Below are positions 1-11,468 of a stretch of DNA of 64,000 nt, one piece after another (position 1 is the first letter of the stretch; every line of letters starts with the position of its first letter). Made by a program: the position numbers and the translations under genes. A model generated the notes under the pieces. That model was not told the DNA's origin and did no database searches. It saw only the letters and a program-made list of their open reading frames with translations. This DNA is from Bradyrhizobium sp. B124 (GTDB taxonomy: Bacteria; Pseudomonadota; Alphaproteobacteria; Rhizobiales; Xanthobacteraceae), in contig NZ_CP152413.1 in the NCBI RefSeq assembly GCF_038967635.1, positions 3,224,001 through 3,288,000 on the forward strand, written 5' to 3'.

Positions 1-134
1 ACCGCGCCCAGGCTGTCAAATATGCGCTGTTCGAGAACGGCCAGCACCCCGAAATGATCGTCGAACTGTCGCGTGAGCTCGAGCTCGATATGCGCGGCGA
101 GACCGTGCCCCTCCCCGCCAGCCGCGTGGCCTGA
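1..134 (+). CDS. C-terminal fragment of an unidentified protein (5' truncated by window edge)
   Basis: The window opens inside a reading frame (codons in phase with base 3) that ends at TGA 132-134. The visible 43 residues run from RAQAVKYALFENGQ to PLPASRVA. They contain a charged, probably helical stretch and nothing diagnostic. The stop lies nine bases before the next ATG, so the gene is probably cotranscribed with the DapA-like gene that follows. I do not recognise the family. Confidence 0.5.
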   Translation, partial: RAQAVKYALFENGQHPEMIVELSRELELDMRGETVPLPASRVA

Positions 135-143
135 GCCGCCCCC

Positions 144-1085
144 ATGACTGCGAAAGTCATTGCGAAGACGGTTGCGAAGGCGGATTCGGCGGCATGGCTG
201 TCGGGCTTCATCCCCGACCTTCCAACCCCCTTCAACCACCGGGACGAGATCGACACCGAGGCGTTCGGCCGGCTGTGCGAGCGTCAGATCGCGGCCGGCG
301 CTTCGGCGCTGGTGGTCGGCGAGACCGCGGGTGAAAGCTCGACGCTGGAGCCTGCAGAGCGCGCGCAGCTGGTTCACATCGCGGCCCGTGCCGCGCGCAA
401 GCGGGTCCGCATCATCGCAGGCGCCGGATCGAACGCGACGGATCGTGCCGTCACGTTCACGCGCGCAGCGGAAGCGGCCGGCGCCGACGCCATCATGTCG
501 GTCGTGCCCTATTACAACAAGCCGATGCCGCGGGGCATGGCGGCGCATTTCCGCGCCGTCGCCGCCGCCACGACACTGCCCGTGATCCTGCACGACATTC
601 CCGCGCGGACCGTGAAAGGCCTCGCGGATGAGACGCTGGTTGAGCTCGCAGCATCGCCTCGTATCATCGGACTGCGAGATGGCAGCAGCGATGTCGCCCG
701 CCTCAGGCGCCTGCGTCCACGCCTGCCGGCGACATTCCGGATGCTGACCGGCGACGACACCATGTCGCTCGCCTATATGGCCGCCGGCGGCGATGGCTGC
801 ATCTCGTCGGTCTCGAACGTCGCGCCCGATTTGTGCGTGGCGGTGGCCCGGCATCTGCGTGAGGGCCGGTTGTATCAGGCGCGCGAGCTGCATCAGCGGC
901 TGGTGCCGCTCGCTACGCTGCTGGAGCGCGAGCATCCCGCCGCCCTGAAATTCGCACTGGCACTGTTGGGGTTCATGCAGCCCGCGACGCGGCTGCCGAT
1001 CGTTCAGCTCAACGGACCGGCGAAGGCCGAGATCGCACAGGCGATGACCGAAATCGCCGACGAATATCTGGCCGTCGCGCACTGA
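144..1085 (+). CDS. DapA-like class I aldolase family protein lacking the Schiff-base lysine
   Basis: This 313-residue protein has the length and fold signature of the DHDPS/N-acetylneuraminate-lyase family (TIM-barrel aldolases that condense or cleave pyruvate). Visible family motifs are TAGES at residues 61-65 (usually TTGES), YYNKP at 123-127 with the catalytic Tyr, and DIPARTV near 151. The strand that normally reads G(I/L)K(E/D) and carries the imine-forming lysine reads GLRDG at 176-180, with codon CGA, so residue 178 is Arg. The second Thr of the TTGES motif is Ala. The barrel looks intact, but classical pyruvate Schiff-base chemistry should be impaired, so calling it dapA would be unsafe. 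No strong ribosome site precedes ATG 144, nine bases after the upstream stop. Confidence 0.85.
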   Translation: MTAKVIAKTVAKADSAAWLSGFIPDLPTPFNHRDEIDTEAFGRLCERQIAAGASALVVGETAGESSTLEPAERAQLVHIAARAARKRVRIIAGAGSNATDRAVTFTRAAEAAGADAIMSVVPYYNKPMPRGMAAHFRAVAAATTLPVILHDIPARTVKGLADETLVELAASPRIIGLRDGSSDVARLRRLRPRLPATFRMLTGDDTMSLAYMAAGGDGCISSVSNVAPDLCVAVARHLREGRLYQARELHQRLVPLATLLEREHPAALKFALALLGFMQPATRLPIVQLNGPAKAEIAQAMTEIADEYLAVAH

Positions 1086-1204
1086 GCGTGCCACCACGCA
1101 GGCCATCGCAACGCACAATGGAATCAGCCCACCGCGTCCGTGACACCGCGCCATATTGAGGTTCCGGAACGGCGCCCCATATCCACCGCAAGGGAGTGCT
1201 TGCC

Positions 1205-2602
1205 GTGCAGACCTTCAAGGCGGCTCTCGTTGTGGCGATCGCCGTGGTCGCTCTGGTTGTTTCCATTGGTCCCGGTACGGCCGCGGACAACAACCGTCTT
1301 GCCCTGACCATTTCAATCGACGGAGCGATCGGGCCGGCATCGGCCAGCTACGTCAAGGACGGCCTGGCGAAGGCGGCAGAGCGGCACGCCGAGATCGTCA
1401 TTCTGCGCCTGAATACGCCGGGCGGTCTCAGCGCCAGCATGCGCGAGATCATCACCGACGTGCTGGCCTCGCCCGTTCCTGTCGTCGGCTATGTTGCGCC
1501 CTCCGGCGCCCATGCCGCGAGCGCCGGGACCTATATTCTCTATGCGACCCATCTCGCAGCCATGGCGCCCGGCACCAATATCGGCGCCGCGACGCCGGTG
1601 CAGATCGGCGGCCCGATGCCGGGTCTGCCGGGCAGCACCCCGGACAAGGACGGCAAGGACCAGAAGGACGGCGGCAACCCGTCCACGACCAAGGATACCA
1701 TGACGGCGAAGGTGACGAACGATGCCGTTGCCTTCATCCGCAGCCTCGCCGAACTGCGCGGCCGCAATGCCGACTGGGCCGAGAAGGCGGTCCGCGATGC
1801 CGCCACCCTCTCCGCCAACGCCGCGCTGCAGGCCCATGTCATCGAGTTCACCGCGCATGATCCGGCCGACCTGCTCAGGCAGGTCGACGGCCGGACGGTG
1901 GAGCTTGCCGGCGGCAAGACACAACGGCTGGCGACGAAGGATGCCGTGATCGAAGCCATCGATCCCAACTGGATCTCGCGCGTGCTTGCTGTGATCACCG
2001 ACCCCAACATCGCATTCGTTCTCCTGATGGTCGGCATCTACGGCCTGATCTTCGAATTCATGTCCCCCGGCGCCGTGGCGCCCGGAGTTGTCGGCACGAT
2101 CTGCCTGCTCCTCGGGCTCTACGCGCTGAACATGCTGCCGATCAACTATGCCGGCTTCGCCTTGATGCTGGTCGGGATGGCGCTGCTCGCGATCGAAGCC
2201 TTCAACCCGACCGTCGTGATCGGCCTCGGAGGCATCGTCGCCTTTGTGCTGGGAGCCGCCATGCTGTTTCGGATCGAGGCGCCCGGATACCACCTGTCAT
2301 GGCCGCTCATCGGCATCGTCGCGGCGATGTTCGCAGGCCTCATTCTCGTCGTGCTCGGGGCGCTGCGCCGCGCGCGCAACGGTCCGTTCCGGACAGGTGC
2401 GCAAGCCATGCGCGGGCTACCGGCCGAGGTGCTCGACTGGTCCGAGACATCAGGTCATGTCTTCACCAACGGCGAACGCTGGCAGGCGCGCGGCACTGAG
2501 GCGTTCAAGGCTGGAGAGACGGTCGAGGTGGCCAATATCGTCGATTTGACGCTGGTGGTGCGGCGTGCGCCGGCTTCCGCCGGCGAAGGAGGTACAGCAT
2601 GA
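1205..2602 (+). CDS. NfeD-family membrane serine protease (ClpP-like, long form)
   Basis: The protein has a signal segment, a ClpP-like periplasmic protease domain, and then a block of four to five membrane helices (about residues 265-390) followed by a soluble OB-like NfeD domain at the C terminus. The protease part shows LRLNTPGG near residue 70 and the nucleophile motif AHAASAG near 105-111, as in the 1510-N family. Such proteases cleave partner slipins and act in membrane quality control. An in-frame GTG lies at 1196, but AAGGGAG at 1190-1196 is spaced correctly for GTG 1205, which I chose. The 3' end overlaps the slipin gene by four bases (ATGA), so the two are translationally coupled. 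Confidence 0.88.
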   Translation: MQTFKAALVVAIAVVALVVSIGPGTAADNNRLALTISIDGAIGPASASYVKDGLAKAAERHAEIVILRLNTPGGLSASMREIITDVLASPVPVVGYVAPSGAHAASAGTYILYATHLAAMAPGTNIGAATPVQIGGPMPGLPGSTPDKDGKDQKDGGNPSTTKDTMTAKVTNDAVAFIRSLAELRGRNADWAEKAVRDAATLSANAALQAHVIEFTAHDPADLLRQVDGRTVELAGGKTQRLATKDAVIEAIDPNWISRVLAVITDPNIAFVLLMVGIYGLIFEFMSPGAVAPGVVGTICLLLGLYALNMLPINYAGFALMLVGMALLAIEAFNPTVVIGLGGIVAFVLGAAMLFRIEAPGYHLSWPLIGIVAAMFAGLILVVLGALRRARNGPFRTGAQAMRGLPAEVLDWSETSGHVFTNGERWQARGTEAFKAGETVEVANIVDLTLVVRRAPASAGEGGTA

Positions 2603-3360
2603 TGCTTGATTATTTCACCTATGCGGCGGTCGTCCTGCTTGTCATCATCTTCCTGACCCAGGCCGTGCGCGTCCTGCGCGAATACGAGCGCGGCGTCATC
2701 TTCACGCTCGGCCGCTTCACCGGGGTGAAGGGCCCGGGGCTCATCATCCTGATTCCGGTGGTGCAGCAGATCGTGAAGGTCGACCTCAGGGTGATGGTGC
2801 AGGTGGTGCCGCCGCAGGACGTGATTTCCCGCGATAACGTCTCGGTCAAGGTCAACGCCGTGCTCTACTTCCGCATCGTCGATCCCGAGCGCGCCATCAT
2901 CAAGGTCGGCGACTACATGGCTGCGACCAGCCAGCTTGCCCAGACCACGCTGCGCTCGGTGCTCGGCAAGCACGAGCTCGACGAGATGCTGGCGGAACGC
3001 GACAAGTTGAACGCCGATATCCAGGAGACCCTCGACAAGCAGACCGACGTCTGGGGCATCAAGGTCACCGCGGTCGAGATCAAGGATATCGATCTCAACG
3101 AAACCATGGTGCGGGCGATCGCCAAGCAGGCCGAGGCGGAACGGCTGCGGCGCGCCAAGGTGATCAATGCGATGGGCGAGCAGCAGGCTGCCGAGAAGCT
3201 GGTCGAGGCCGGCCGGATCCTCGCCCAGGAGCCGCAGGCGATGCAGCTCCGCTATTTCGCGGCGCTGCATGATATCGCCGGCGAACGCTCATCGACCGTG
3301 GTCTTCCCGCTCCCGATGAACCTGCTCGATTACCTGACGCCGCGAGGTGGAACGACGTAA
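2599..3360 (+). CDS. Slipin / stomatin-like SPFH-domain membrane protein
   Basis: This 253-residue protein has one N-terminal membrane segment (about residues 7-22), then the SPFH/band-7 domain starting with REYERGV and [11 protein letters not shown] heptad-rich helix around residues 150-215 (the [14 protein letters not shown] region) and a short hydrophobic tail follow. Slipins form oligomers at the cytoplasmic membrane and are the known partners and substrates of NfeD proteases. The four-base overlap with the nfeD gene upstream supports a two-gene stoichiometric unit. The start is ATG 2599; a second ATG follows at once. Confidence 0.9.
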   Translation: MMLDYFTYAAVVLLVIIFLTQAVRVLREYERGVIFTLGRFTGVKGPGLIILIPVVQQIVKVDLRVMVQVVPPQDVISRDNVSVKVNAVLYFRIVDPERAIIKVGDYMAATSQLAQTTLRSVLGKHELDEMLAERDKLNADIQETLDKQTDVWGIKVTAVEIKDIDLNETMVRAIAKQAEAERLRRAKVINAMGEQQAAEKLVEAGRILAQEPQAMQLRYFAALHDIAGERSSTVVFPLPMNLLDYLTPRGGTT

Positions 3361-3369
3361 TCCGGTTTG

Positions 3370-3534
3370 CTAGTGCCCGTGATGCTTGGCCCGCCACGCC
3401 GGACCCGGGCCGCGCATGTAATGCGCCTCGGGCCGGTAGCCGCTGATCGGCTCCTCGCCGATCCAGGCGAGGAATTTCAGCATCCCTTCCGCGACGCGGC
3501 GCAGCAGGGCAGCGATGAATGAAGCTGCTCGCAT
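3370..3534 (-). CDS. Small hypothetical protein, coupled to the upstream small gene
   Basis: This 54-residue reading frame runs from MRAASFIAALLRRV to RAKHHGH. Its ATG at 3534 lies a single base after the stop codon of the 91-residue gene upstream (TGAGATG), an arrangement typical of translational coupling. It has a short hydrophobic N-terminal helix and a basic His/Arg tail. The downstream end lies nine bases from the convergent slipin stop. I do not recognise the family; the spacing and composition make it a real gene rather than chance. Confidence 0.5.
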   Translation of the reverse strand: MRAASFIAALLRRVAEGMLKFLAWIGEEPISGYRPEAHYMRGPGPAWRAKHHGH

Positions 3535-3535
3535 C

Positions 3536-3811
3536 TCAGTAATCCCACTTCTCGCCGAGCACGACCGGCGCCCGGGGATATTTCTCGGCATCGCCGCCGA
3601 GCATGCCGATATGGAGATGGCTGCGCGCCCAGTCTTCATGGCCGCGATGCAGCAGCAGCTCGTTGCGCAGCCGATGGATCTTGGCGGCGGCGATGGCGCG
3701 GTGGATGGTTCTGAAAGCAAGGCCAATCCGCCGGATGGTCCGCCGCAGCGCCAAGGGCGCAGCACCGGCCGAACCATGCGGCCGGGCATCGTGGTAATGG
3801 AGCAAGGTCAT
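3536..3811 (-). CDS. Small conserved-looking hypothetical protein (91 aa)
   Basis: The frame starts at ATG 3811 behind a GGAAGG-like ribosome site and ends ...VVLGEKWDY. The first 50 residues are strongly basic with an amphipathic helix (ALRRTIRRIGLAFRTIHRAI). The second half is rich in His, Arg and Glu (NELLLHRGHEDWARSHLH). No catalytic motif is visible and I cannot name a family. It is the first gene of a two-gene unit with the 54-residue frame. The 264 bases between it and the divergent corA gene presumably hold both promoters. Confidence 0.6.
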   Translation of the reverse strand: MTLLHYHDARPHGSAGAAPLALRRTIRRIGLAFRTIHRAIAAAKIHRLRNELLLHRGHEDWARSHLHIGMLGGDAEKYPRAPVVLGEKWDY

Positions 3812-4075
3812 GTCCCACCTTCCTGTTGGCGGCGCGCGAGCGCACCGCGTCAGGCCAAACATGCTGGGACGGCCGTAGGAATTCGAGAGGACCCGCCGCG
3901 GTGCGGCATAGGCGCCGTATAAAGGACCGGCCGCGCCGCCTGCTGTGACGGGGCGCCCCCGGACCGTCGGAACAGGACGGACCCGCGCGTGTTGACCAGC
4001 GCCCATTCGGTGCTAGCCTTTTTGATCACGAATTGCCGTCAAGCGGATCCGATAACCGCGTCGAGGGTGGAGGCC

Positions 4076-5092
4076 ATGAACCTCGTATCGCCAACTGTCG
4101 CAACCGCCGGACCCGTCCCCTCCGATGGCGTCATCGCGGCAGGCGTCTACGTCGAGGGACGGCGCGTTGCCAATATCGCGATCGATGAAGCGGCGGACTG
4201 GCGCAACAAGCCGGATCACGTCGTGTGGATCGGCCTGCACGAACCCGATATGGCAATACTCAGTAGCTTGCAGCGGCAATTCCAGCTGCATGACCTCGCC
4301 ATCGAAGATGCGGATCACGCGCATCAGCGGCCGAAGATCGAGCAATACGGCGATGCGCTGTTCATCGTGGCCCGCACCGCGCAGCTCGACGGCGAAAGCA
4401 TCGCGTTCGGCGAGACGCATCTGTTCGTCGGCGAGGGATACATCGTCTCGGTCCGACACGGCGCCTCGACGTCCTACACGCCGGTCAGGGAGCGCTGCGA
4501 GAGTTGCCCGCGCGCGCTTGCCCGCGGCGAGGACTACATCCTCTATGCCATTCTCGATTTCATCGTCGACAACTACTCGCCGGTGCTCGAGACGATCCAG
4601 GACGAGGTCGAGGCGATGGAGGCGGAGGTGCTGGCGAGCGCAATGACGCGGGCGCAGATCGAGCGGCTCTATCTTCTGCGGCGGGACCTGCTCCGGCTGC
4701 GCAATGCGATCGGACCGTTGGTGGAGGTCTGCCGCAGGCTGGAGCGCGACGATCTGCCGATGGTGCGCGTCACGATGCGCCCGCTGTTCCGCGACGTCAC
4801 GGACCATGTCCGCACGATCCAGGAACGGATCGACTCGCTGCGCGAGGTGCTTGCCTTTGCATTTGAAGCAAGCCTGCTTGTCGGTCAGGCGCAGGAAACG
4901 GCGATCTCCAAGAAGCTCGCCTCATGGCTTGCGATCGTTGCGGTGCCGACCGCCGTCGCCGGCATCTACGGTATGAATTTCAAGTACATACCGGAGCTGC
5001 AATGGGAGTACAGCTATTTCGTCGTGATGGGCCTGATGCTGGTCGTATGCGGCGGGCTGTTCTGGCGATTCCGGCGTTCCGGCTGGCTGTAG
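4076..5092 (+). CDS. corA: CorA-family divalent cation transporter
   Basis: This 338-residue protein has the CorA layout: a cytoplasmic alpha/beta domain, a long helix (about residues 170-260), and two C-terminal membrane helices. The loop between the helices carries the signature YGMNF (about residue 298) followed by IPEL, the CorA selectivity motif for magnesium, cobalt or nickel. The C terminus FRRSGWL is the usual basic tail. ATG 4076 is preceded by AGGGTGGAGG. The frame is open further upstream, to a GTG at 3989, but without a ribosome site. The cation cannot be told from sequence. Confidence 0.92.
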   Translation: MNLVSPTVATAGPVPSDGVIAAGVYVEGRRVANIAIDEAADWRNKPDHVVWIGLHEPDMAILSSLQRQFQLHDLAIEDADHAHQRPKIEQYGDALFIVARTAQLDGESIAFGETHLFVGEGYIVSVRHGASTSYTPVRERCESCPRALARGEDYILYAILDFIVDNYSPVLETIQDEVEAMEAEVLASAMTRAQIERLYLLRRDLLRLRNAIGPLVEVCRRLERDDLPMVRVTMRPLFRDVTDHVRTIQERIDSLREVLAFAFEASLLVGQAQETAISKKLASWLAIVAVPTAVAGIYGMNFKYIPELQWEYSYFVVMGLMLVVCGGLFWRFRRSGWL

Positions 5093-5270
5093 GCGGCGAT
5101 CCGAACATCGAGCCAGTCTGGTCTGGGCAAAGCACAGCGGCGCAGCGCGACCATGTGCAAATCACCAACAATTTGGACAATTTTTCCCTCGAACGACGCC
5201 GCCCGAAGCCGGTTTACCGTCGGCGGCAAGACCGGTAACGTCGCCTCCCAATGCGACGTGGAGAGTGCCC
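5093..5270 (+). promoter_or_regulatory. Putative promoter region of the hsp20-lon operon
   Basis: This is a 178-base gap between corA and hsp20 with AT-rich patches (5159-5186) inside otherwise GC-rich DNA. A short inverted arrangement around 5216-5238 (CCGGTTTACCG and CGGTAACG) could form a hairpin. No clear sigma-32 or CIRCE element could be assigned by eye. Confidence 0.3.
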
Positions 5271-5678
5271 ATGCGGCCCAAGGATCAGATCAACTGGATG
5301 CTGACGGATGCGATCGAGGCGCTCGCCCGCGCCGAGCGGTTGCACCAGAGCTTCCTCAATTTGCACCCGCGCGGGGAGGGCAGCGAGCCGAGCTGGGAAC
5401 CGCCGATGGACGTGATCGAGACCGAGGAGGAAATCCTGATCCTGGTCGCGCTGCCGGGGGTCGATCCCGACGAGGTCGAGGCCGCGCTCGACGGCGGCAC
5501 GCTGGTGATCTCCGGCCGCCGCATCCTGCCCGCTGAACTCCGCAACGCCCGCATCCTGCGCCTCGAGCTGCCGCAGGGCCGCTTCGAGCGCCGCATCACG
5601 CTGCCGACCGGCCGCTACACCATCAGCCGCTTTGCCGCGCATGGCTGCGTCGGCCTGCGGCTCGGAAAATCGAGCTGA
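5271..5678 (+). CDS. Small heat-shock protein, Hsp20/alpha-crystallin family
   Basis: This 135-residue protein has an N-terminal helical arm and an alpha-crystallin domain starting PPMDVIETEEEI. It includes the family-typical VALPGVDPDEVEA and GGTLVISGRR stretches, and ends in a beta-rich segment. Hsp20 oligomers hold unfolding proteins in the cytoplasm. ATG 5271 has GGAGAG six bases upstream; a GTG at 5265 is the alternative. It lies 11 bases before lon, so holdase and protease are probably made together under stress. Confidence 0.88.
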   Translation: MRPKDQINWMLTDAIEALARAERLHQSFLNLHPRGEGSEPSWEPPMDVIETEEEILILVALPGVDPDEVEAALDGGTLVISGRRILPAELRNARILRLELPQGRFERRITLPTGRYTISRFAAHGCVGLRLGKSS

Positions 5679-5689
5679 GGGATTTCGAC

Positions 5690-8065
<2,376 letters not shown>

Positions 8066-8081
8066 TTGCGTCTCAATAGAA

Positions 8082-8117
8082 AAAGGGGCGTGCAGCGACC
8101 GCTGTCACGCCCCTTTG
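8082..8117 (+). terminator. Rho-independent-type terminator after lon
   Basis: A perfect 11-bp stem (8082-8092 with 8106-8116, core GGGGCGTG) encloses a 13-base loop that can itself form a small inner stem (CAGCG/CGCTG). It begins 16 bases after the lon stop. The trailing T run is short (CTTTG). Confidence 0.65.
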
Positions 8118-8150
8118 CTCCGTGCAAGATGGGCTGACACAGCCCAACCA

Positions 8151-8237
8151 CGTCATTGCGAGCGCAGCGAAGCAATCCATTTCGCCGCATGCGCGGAGCA
8201 ATGGATTGCTTCGTCGCTATCGCTCCTCGCAATGACG
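8151..8237. repeat. Palindromic intergenic repeat (GCGAAGCAATCC type)
   Basis: Two long inverted arms, 8151-8181 and 8200-8237, start CGTCATTGCGAGCG and centre on AAGCAATCCATT and its complement. They would fold into one long imperfect hairpin. I recall this as a widespread dispersed repeat in Bradyrhizobium and related genomes; copy number cannot be tested here. It lies between lon and the convergent PsiF-like gene. Confidence 0.7.
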
Positions 8238-8257
8238 GGTTACGTACATATGCGGGC

Positions 8258-8539
8258 TCAGGTCTTGGCCATGCAGTCCGAGATATAGAACCAGCGGTCG
8301 TCGCCGGTCAGTCCCTTCTGCTTCACCTCTTTGCGGCAAGCCTTGAGCTTGGGCTTGTTGGCGCGCCACTGCTCCTTCATCGCCTTTAGCTTCTCCATCG
8401 TCAGCTTGATCTTCGACGGCTTGGCCGTGGTGGTGGTGGCGGCCGGTGCCGGCGCGGTCGGCGCCGCGGTCTGGGCTGACGCGGCATGCAGTCCCAGGGC
8501 GAGCAGCGCGGCGGCAAGGCAAATCCGGGTGCGAAACAT
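8258..8539 (-). CDS. Small secreted PsiF-repeat-like protein
   Basis: This 93-residue protein has a clear signal peptide (FRTRICLAAALLALGLHAASA), an Ala/Pro/Thr linker, and a Lys-rich helical domain. The last 25 residues (ACRKEVKQKGLTGDDR...ISDCM) resemble a single PsiF repeat, with two Cys about 22 residues apart. The ATG is at 8539. Its role is unknown; PsiF is phosphate-starvation inducible in E. coli, but nothing here shows that regulation. Confidence 0.7.
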   Translation of the reverse strand: MFRTRICLAAALLALGLHAASAQTAAPTAPAPAATTTTAKPSKIKLTMEKLKAMKEQWRANKPKLKACRKEVKQKGLTGDDRWFYISDCMAKT

Positions 8540-8628
8540 TGAAACCCCCCAATCCGATTTCTGTTCAAGGAATAGAGCGAATGCCGCGGGCGCCGGGAAT
8601 CGGCGGCCCGCGGCGATGATGGTCGCGA

Positions 8629-10281
8629 TCAGAGGATTTTGACCGCGCTGAGCAGCGTCATGTAGATGCCCCAGGCCAGCGGAACGCCGACGAACAGCCA
8701 GAACAGCGCCGCCCTGCCGTCCAGACCGCCCTTGCCGATGCCGAACGATCCGGTCGCGCCGTTGCCGCCGGTCGCCGTCGCCGCCTGCAGCTTCGCCACC
8801 TCGGCGTCGCTCATGTGCCATTTCGGATCGACCGGCTTGATCAGATAGTTGCAGATGAAGCCGGCGATCAGCATGCCGCACAGGATGTACATCGTGGTGT
8901 TGTAGAGCTGGTCGCGCGGCACGCCGGCGGCGAGCTGGAATTCGCGAAGGTAGTTCACCACGACGGGACCGATGATGCCGGCGGTCGACCACGCCGTCAG
9001 CAGACGGCCATGGATCGCGCCGACGAACTGGGTGCCGAACATGTCGGCCAGATAGGCCGGCACGGTGGCGAAGCCGCCGCCATACATCGACAGGATGATG
9101 CCAAGGCCGAGCACGAACAACAGCTTCGAGCCCATCGCGGCGAAGGTCGGCGCCAGCGCGTAGAGCACGATGCCGAGCACGAAGAACGTGTAATAGGTGT
9201 TCTTGCGGCCGATCTTGTCCGACAGCGAGGCCCAGAAGAAACGGCCGCCGATGTTGAACAGCGACAACAGGCCGGCAAAGCCGGCGGCGATCGCCGCGAT
9301 CTGCGCCTTCTGCGATGCGTCGAGCGCATTGAATCCGACACTGGGCAGCCCGATCAGCTTGCCGGCAAAGATCTCCTGCAGCATCGGCGAGGCCATGCCG
9401 ATCACGCCGATGCCCGCCGACACGTTCAAGCACAGCACCCCCCAGATCAGCCAGAATTGCGGCGTCTTGTGCGCGTTGTCGAGGTGAACGTTCTTGGTCG
9501 AGATCATCGCGTTGGATTTGGCCGGCGGCGTCCAGCCGTCCGGCTGCCAGCCGGACGGCGGCAGGCGATAGCGGAACGCACCGATCATCATGAACACGAA
9601 ATAGATCGCGCCCATGGTGAGGAAGGTCTCCCAGGCGCCGACCGAGGTCGGGGTCTTGAAGTAGTTCATCAGCTTGTCGGCGAGCGGCGCGCCGATCATC
9701 GCACCGCCGCCAAAACCCATGATCGCCATGCCGGTCGCCATGCCGCGGCGATCCGGGAACCATTTCACCAGCGTCGACACCGGCGAGATGTAGCCAAGGC
9801 CGAGGCCGACGCCGCCGATCACGCCGGAGCCGAGCCACATCAGCCACAGCTGATGGGTGATGATGCCGATCGCGCCGAGCACGAGGCCGCCGCACCAGCA
9901 CAGCGCGGCGACGAAGCCGGCCTTGCGCGGCCCGACCTTCTCGAGCCAGCCGCCCCACACCGCAGCCGAGACGCCGAGCACGACGAAGAACAACGTGTAC
10001 ATCCACCCCAAGCTCGCGACCTTCCAGTCGCAAGTCGTCGTGAACAATTCCTGCACCAGCGAGATATCGGGGCACGCCTTCGGCGCGGTCAGCCCGATCG
10101 CGCGCGACAGCGGCAGCCAGAACACCGAGAAGCCATAGGCCATGCCGATGCACAGATGGATGCACAGTGCCGCCGGCGGCACCAGCCACCGGTTGAAGCC
10201 GGCGGTCGCGATCGTGTGTTCCTTGTCGAGGAAACCTGCGCCTGCCGCGGATACGCGCGCGGCGCTGCTCACTGTGGTCAT
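8629..10281 (-). CDS. MFS transporter, oxalate/formate antiporter (OFA) family
   Basis: This 550-residue protein has twelve predicted membrane helices. It matches the OFA subfamily: an N-terminal helix with HLCIGMAYGFSVFWLPL, the loop motif GGWLEKVGPRKAG between helices 2 and 3, and a second-half loop near DKIGRKNTY. OFA members exchange dicarboxylates or small monocarboxylates (oxalate, formate, lactate). The substrate cannot be read from sequence. The C terminus has an extra short hydrophobic segment (ALFWLFVGVPLAWGIYM). It is monocistronic. Confidence 0.85.
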   Translation of the reverse strand: MTTVSSAARVSAAGAGFLDKEHTIATAGFNRWLVPPAALCIHLCIGMAYGFSVFWLPLSRAIGLTAPKACPDISLVQELFTTTCDWKVASLGWMYTLFFVVLGVSAAVWGGWLEKVGPRKAGFVAALCWCGGLVLGAIGIITHQLWLMWLGSGVIGGVGLGLGYISPVSTLVKWFPDRRGMATGMAIMGFGGGAMIGAPLADKLMNYFKTPTSVGAWETFLTMGAIYFVFMMIGAFRYRLPPSGWQPDGWTPPAKSNAMISTKNVHLDNAHKTPQFWLIWGVLCLNVSAGIGVIGMASPMLQEIFAGKLIGLPSVGFNALDASQKAQIAAIAAGFAGLLSLFNIGGRFFWASLSDKIGRKNTYYTFFVLGIVLYALAPTFAAMGSKLLFVLGLGIILSMYGGGFATVPAYLADMFGTQFVGAIHGRLLTAWSTAGIIGPVVVNYLREFQLAAGVPRDQLYNTTMYILCGMLIAGFICNYLIKPVDPKWHMSDAEVAKLQAATATGGNGATGSFGIGKGGLDGRAALFWLFVGVPLAWGIYMTLLSAVKIL

Positions 10282-10614
10282 TGACTCCTCCCCTCCAGCG
10301 GCCGTTGTCGGGCGCGTCTGCGTCTTCGATCCCGTCTCAGCCCGGTCTCAGCCCTTTGCGGCCACCGTCAGGCGGCTGCTCCGCACATTTCCTCGATGCG
10401 CCGGGACCAACCACGCGCATTTCGCAAATGCTAACCCCCAATACGACCGGATATGCCCAGCCGTGCCGTCCCTGATCTGGACGCAGGCCGGCCGTCGTCC
10501 GCCGATGTGCCCCGATCCGGGCACAGCTCAATCTCCGCAATCCAGCGGAGATTATCAATTCGCGCAGAATGGAAAATAGGTGTCGATTGGCAAAAGGTAG
10601 ATATCAAGCCGGAT
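10282..10614. other. 333-base gap with one perfect hairpin
   Basis: No gene is supported here. A perfect 9-bp inverted repeat, AATCTCCGC (10530-10538) and GCGGAGATT (10545-10553), lies downstream of the tusA stop in its direction of transcription. It could end tusA transcription or act as an operator; there is no T run. The rest should contain the promoter of the OFA gene. Confidence 0.4.
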
Positions 10615-10884
10615 CTAGCGCGTACGCGGCGCTGCACCATTTGAATTATCTATCGATCCATTGGCCTTCTCGATCAGGAAAACGATCCGGGCGTCGCTTC
10701 GTTCGGTGATCTCGACCCTGTCGCCGGTCTCCTGGATGAGCGCCGGGATATCGATCACCGAAAGCGGATCGGTGCAGTGCACTTCGAGGAAATCTCCCGC
10801 CGTCACGCTCTTCAGGGCCTTGCGCGTCTTCAGCGCGGGCAGCGGGCATTTCAGGCCGGTGAGATCGAGCTTTATCGTGGTCAT
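10615..10884 (-). CDS. TusA/SirA-family sulfur carrier protein
   Basis: This 89-residue protein has the TusA signature KCPLPALK, with the acceptor cysteine at residue 13 and the CPxP motif intact. The betaalphabeta fold with SVTAGDFLEVHCTD matches the family. Such proteins carry persulfide sulfur for tRNA thiolation, molybdenum-cofactor or sulfur oxidation pathways. mobB lies 56 bases upstream on the same strand, which hints at a molybdenum-enzyme sulfuration role, but this is inference. The 11 residues after the domain are low-complexity. Confidence 0.85.
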   Translation of the reverse strand: MTTIKLDLTGLKCPLPALKTRKALKSVTAGDFLEVHCTDPLSVIDIPALIQETGDRVEITERSDARIVFLIEKANGSIDNSNGAAPRTR

Positions 10885-10940
10885 GGTTCGACCATGGCGA
10901 AGCCGTCATACATCGTCAACGGCGGCACCTTCTCACCCTG

Positions 10941-11468
10941 TCAGCTTTCAGCCGCGGCCGAAGCGAGCACATCGTCGACCGGAATAGCGGAGCGCAGCAT
11001 CAATTCGGCGACGTCCTCGATGTCGTCGAGATGCGCGACCGGCAGCCTGGTTTCGACCGCAACGTCGCTGGCGATCCCGACCACGCGCGGGTCGTCGGGG
11101 AATAGCAGCGGCTTGCCGTTGGCGGCGCGATACACCTCGATCTTGTTGACCGGCTCACGCTTGAAGCCCTCGACCACGACCAGATCGACCTGCGCCATCT
11201 TGGCGAGCAGTTCCGGCAGCCGCGGCTCGCTGGCGCCGCGCAGCTCGTGCATCAGCGCCCAGCGCCGCGTCGAGGACACCAGCACCTCGGTCGCGCCCGC
11301 CTGCCGGTGCACCCAGGAGTCCTTGCCGGGAATGTCGACATCGAATTCGTGATGGGCGTGCTTGATCACGGAGACGCGCAAGGCCCGGCCCAGCAGATAG
11401 GGGATCACCCGCGACAGCAGCGTGGTCTTGCCGGCTCCGCTCCAGCCCGCGAGGCCTATCACTTTCAT
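10941..11468 (-). CDS. mobB: Molybdopterin-guanine dinucleotide biosynthesis adaptor MobB
   Basis: This 175-residue P-loop GTPase starts MKVIGLAGWSGAGKT, with the Walker A motif at residues 8-15. It continues with family-typical segments HAHHEFDVDIPGKDSW, DLVVVEGFKREPVNKIEVYR and DDPRVVGIASD. MobB assists MobA in attaching GMP to molybdopterin. ATG 11468 has GGAGA six bases upstream; a TTG six bases earlier is less likely. The gene may pair functionally with the two MoeA-like genes 5-8 kb downstream. Confidence 0.93.
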   Translation of the reverse strand: MKVIGLAGWSGAGKTTLLSRVIPYLLGRALRVSVIKHAHHEFDVDIPGKDSWVHRQAGATEVLVSSTRRWALMHELRGASEPRLPELLAKMAQVDLVVVEGFKREPVNKIEVYRAANGKPLLFPDDPRVVGIASDVAVETRLPVAHLDDIEDVAELMLRSAIPVDDVLASAAAES

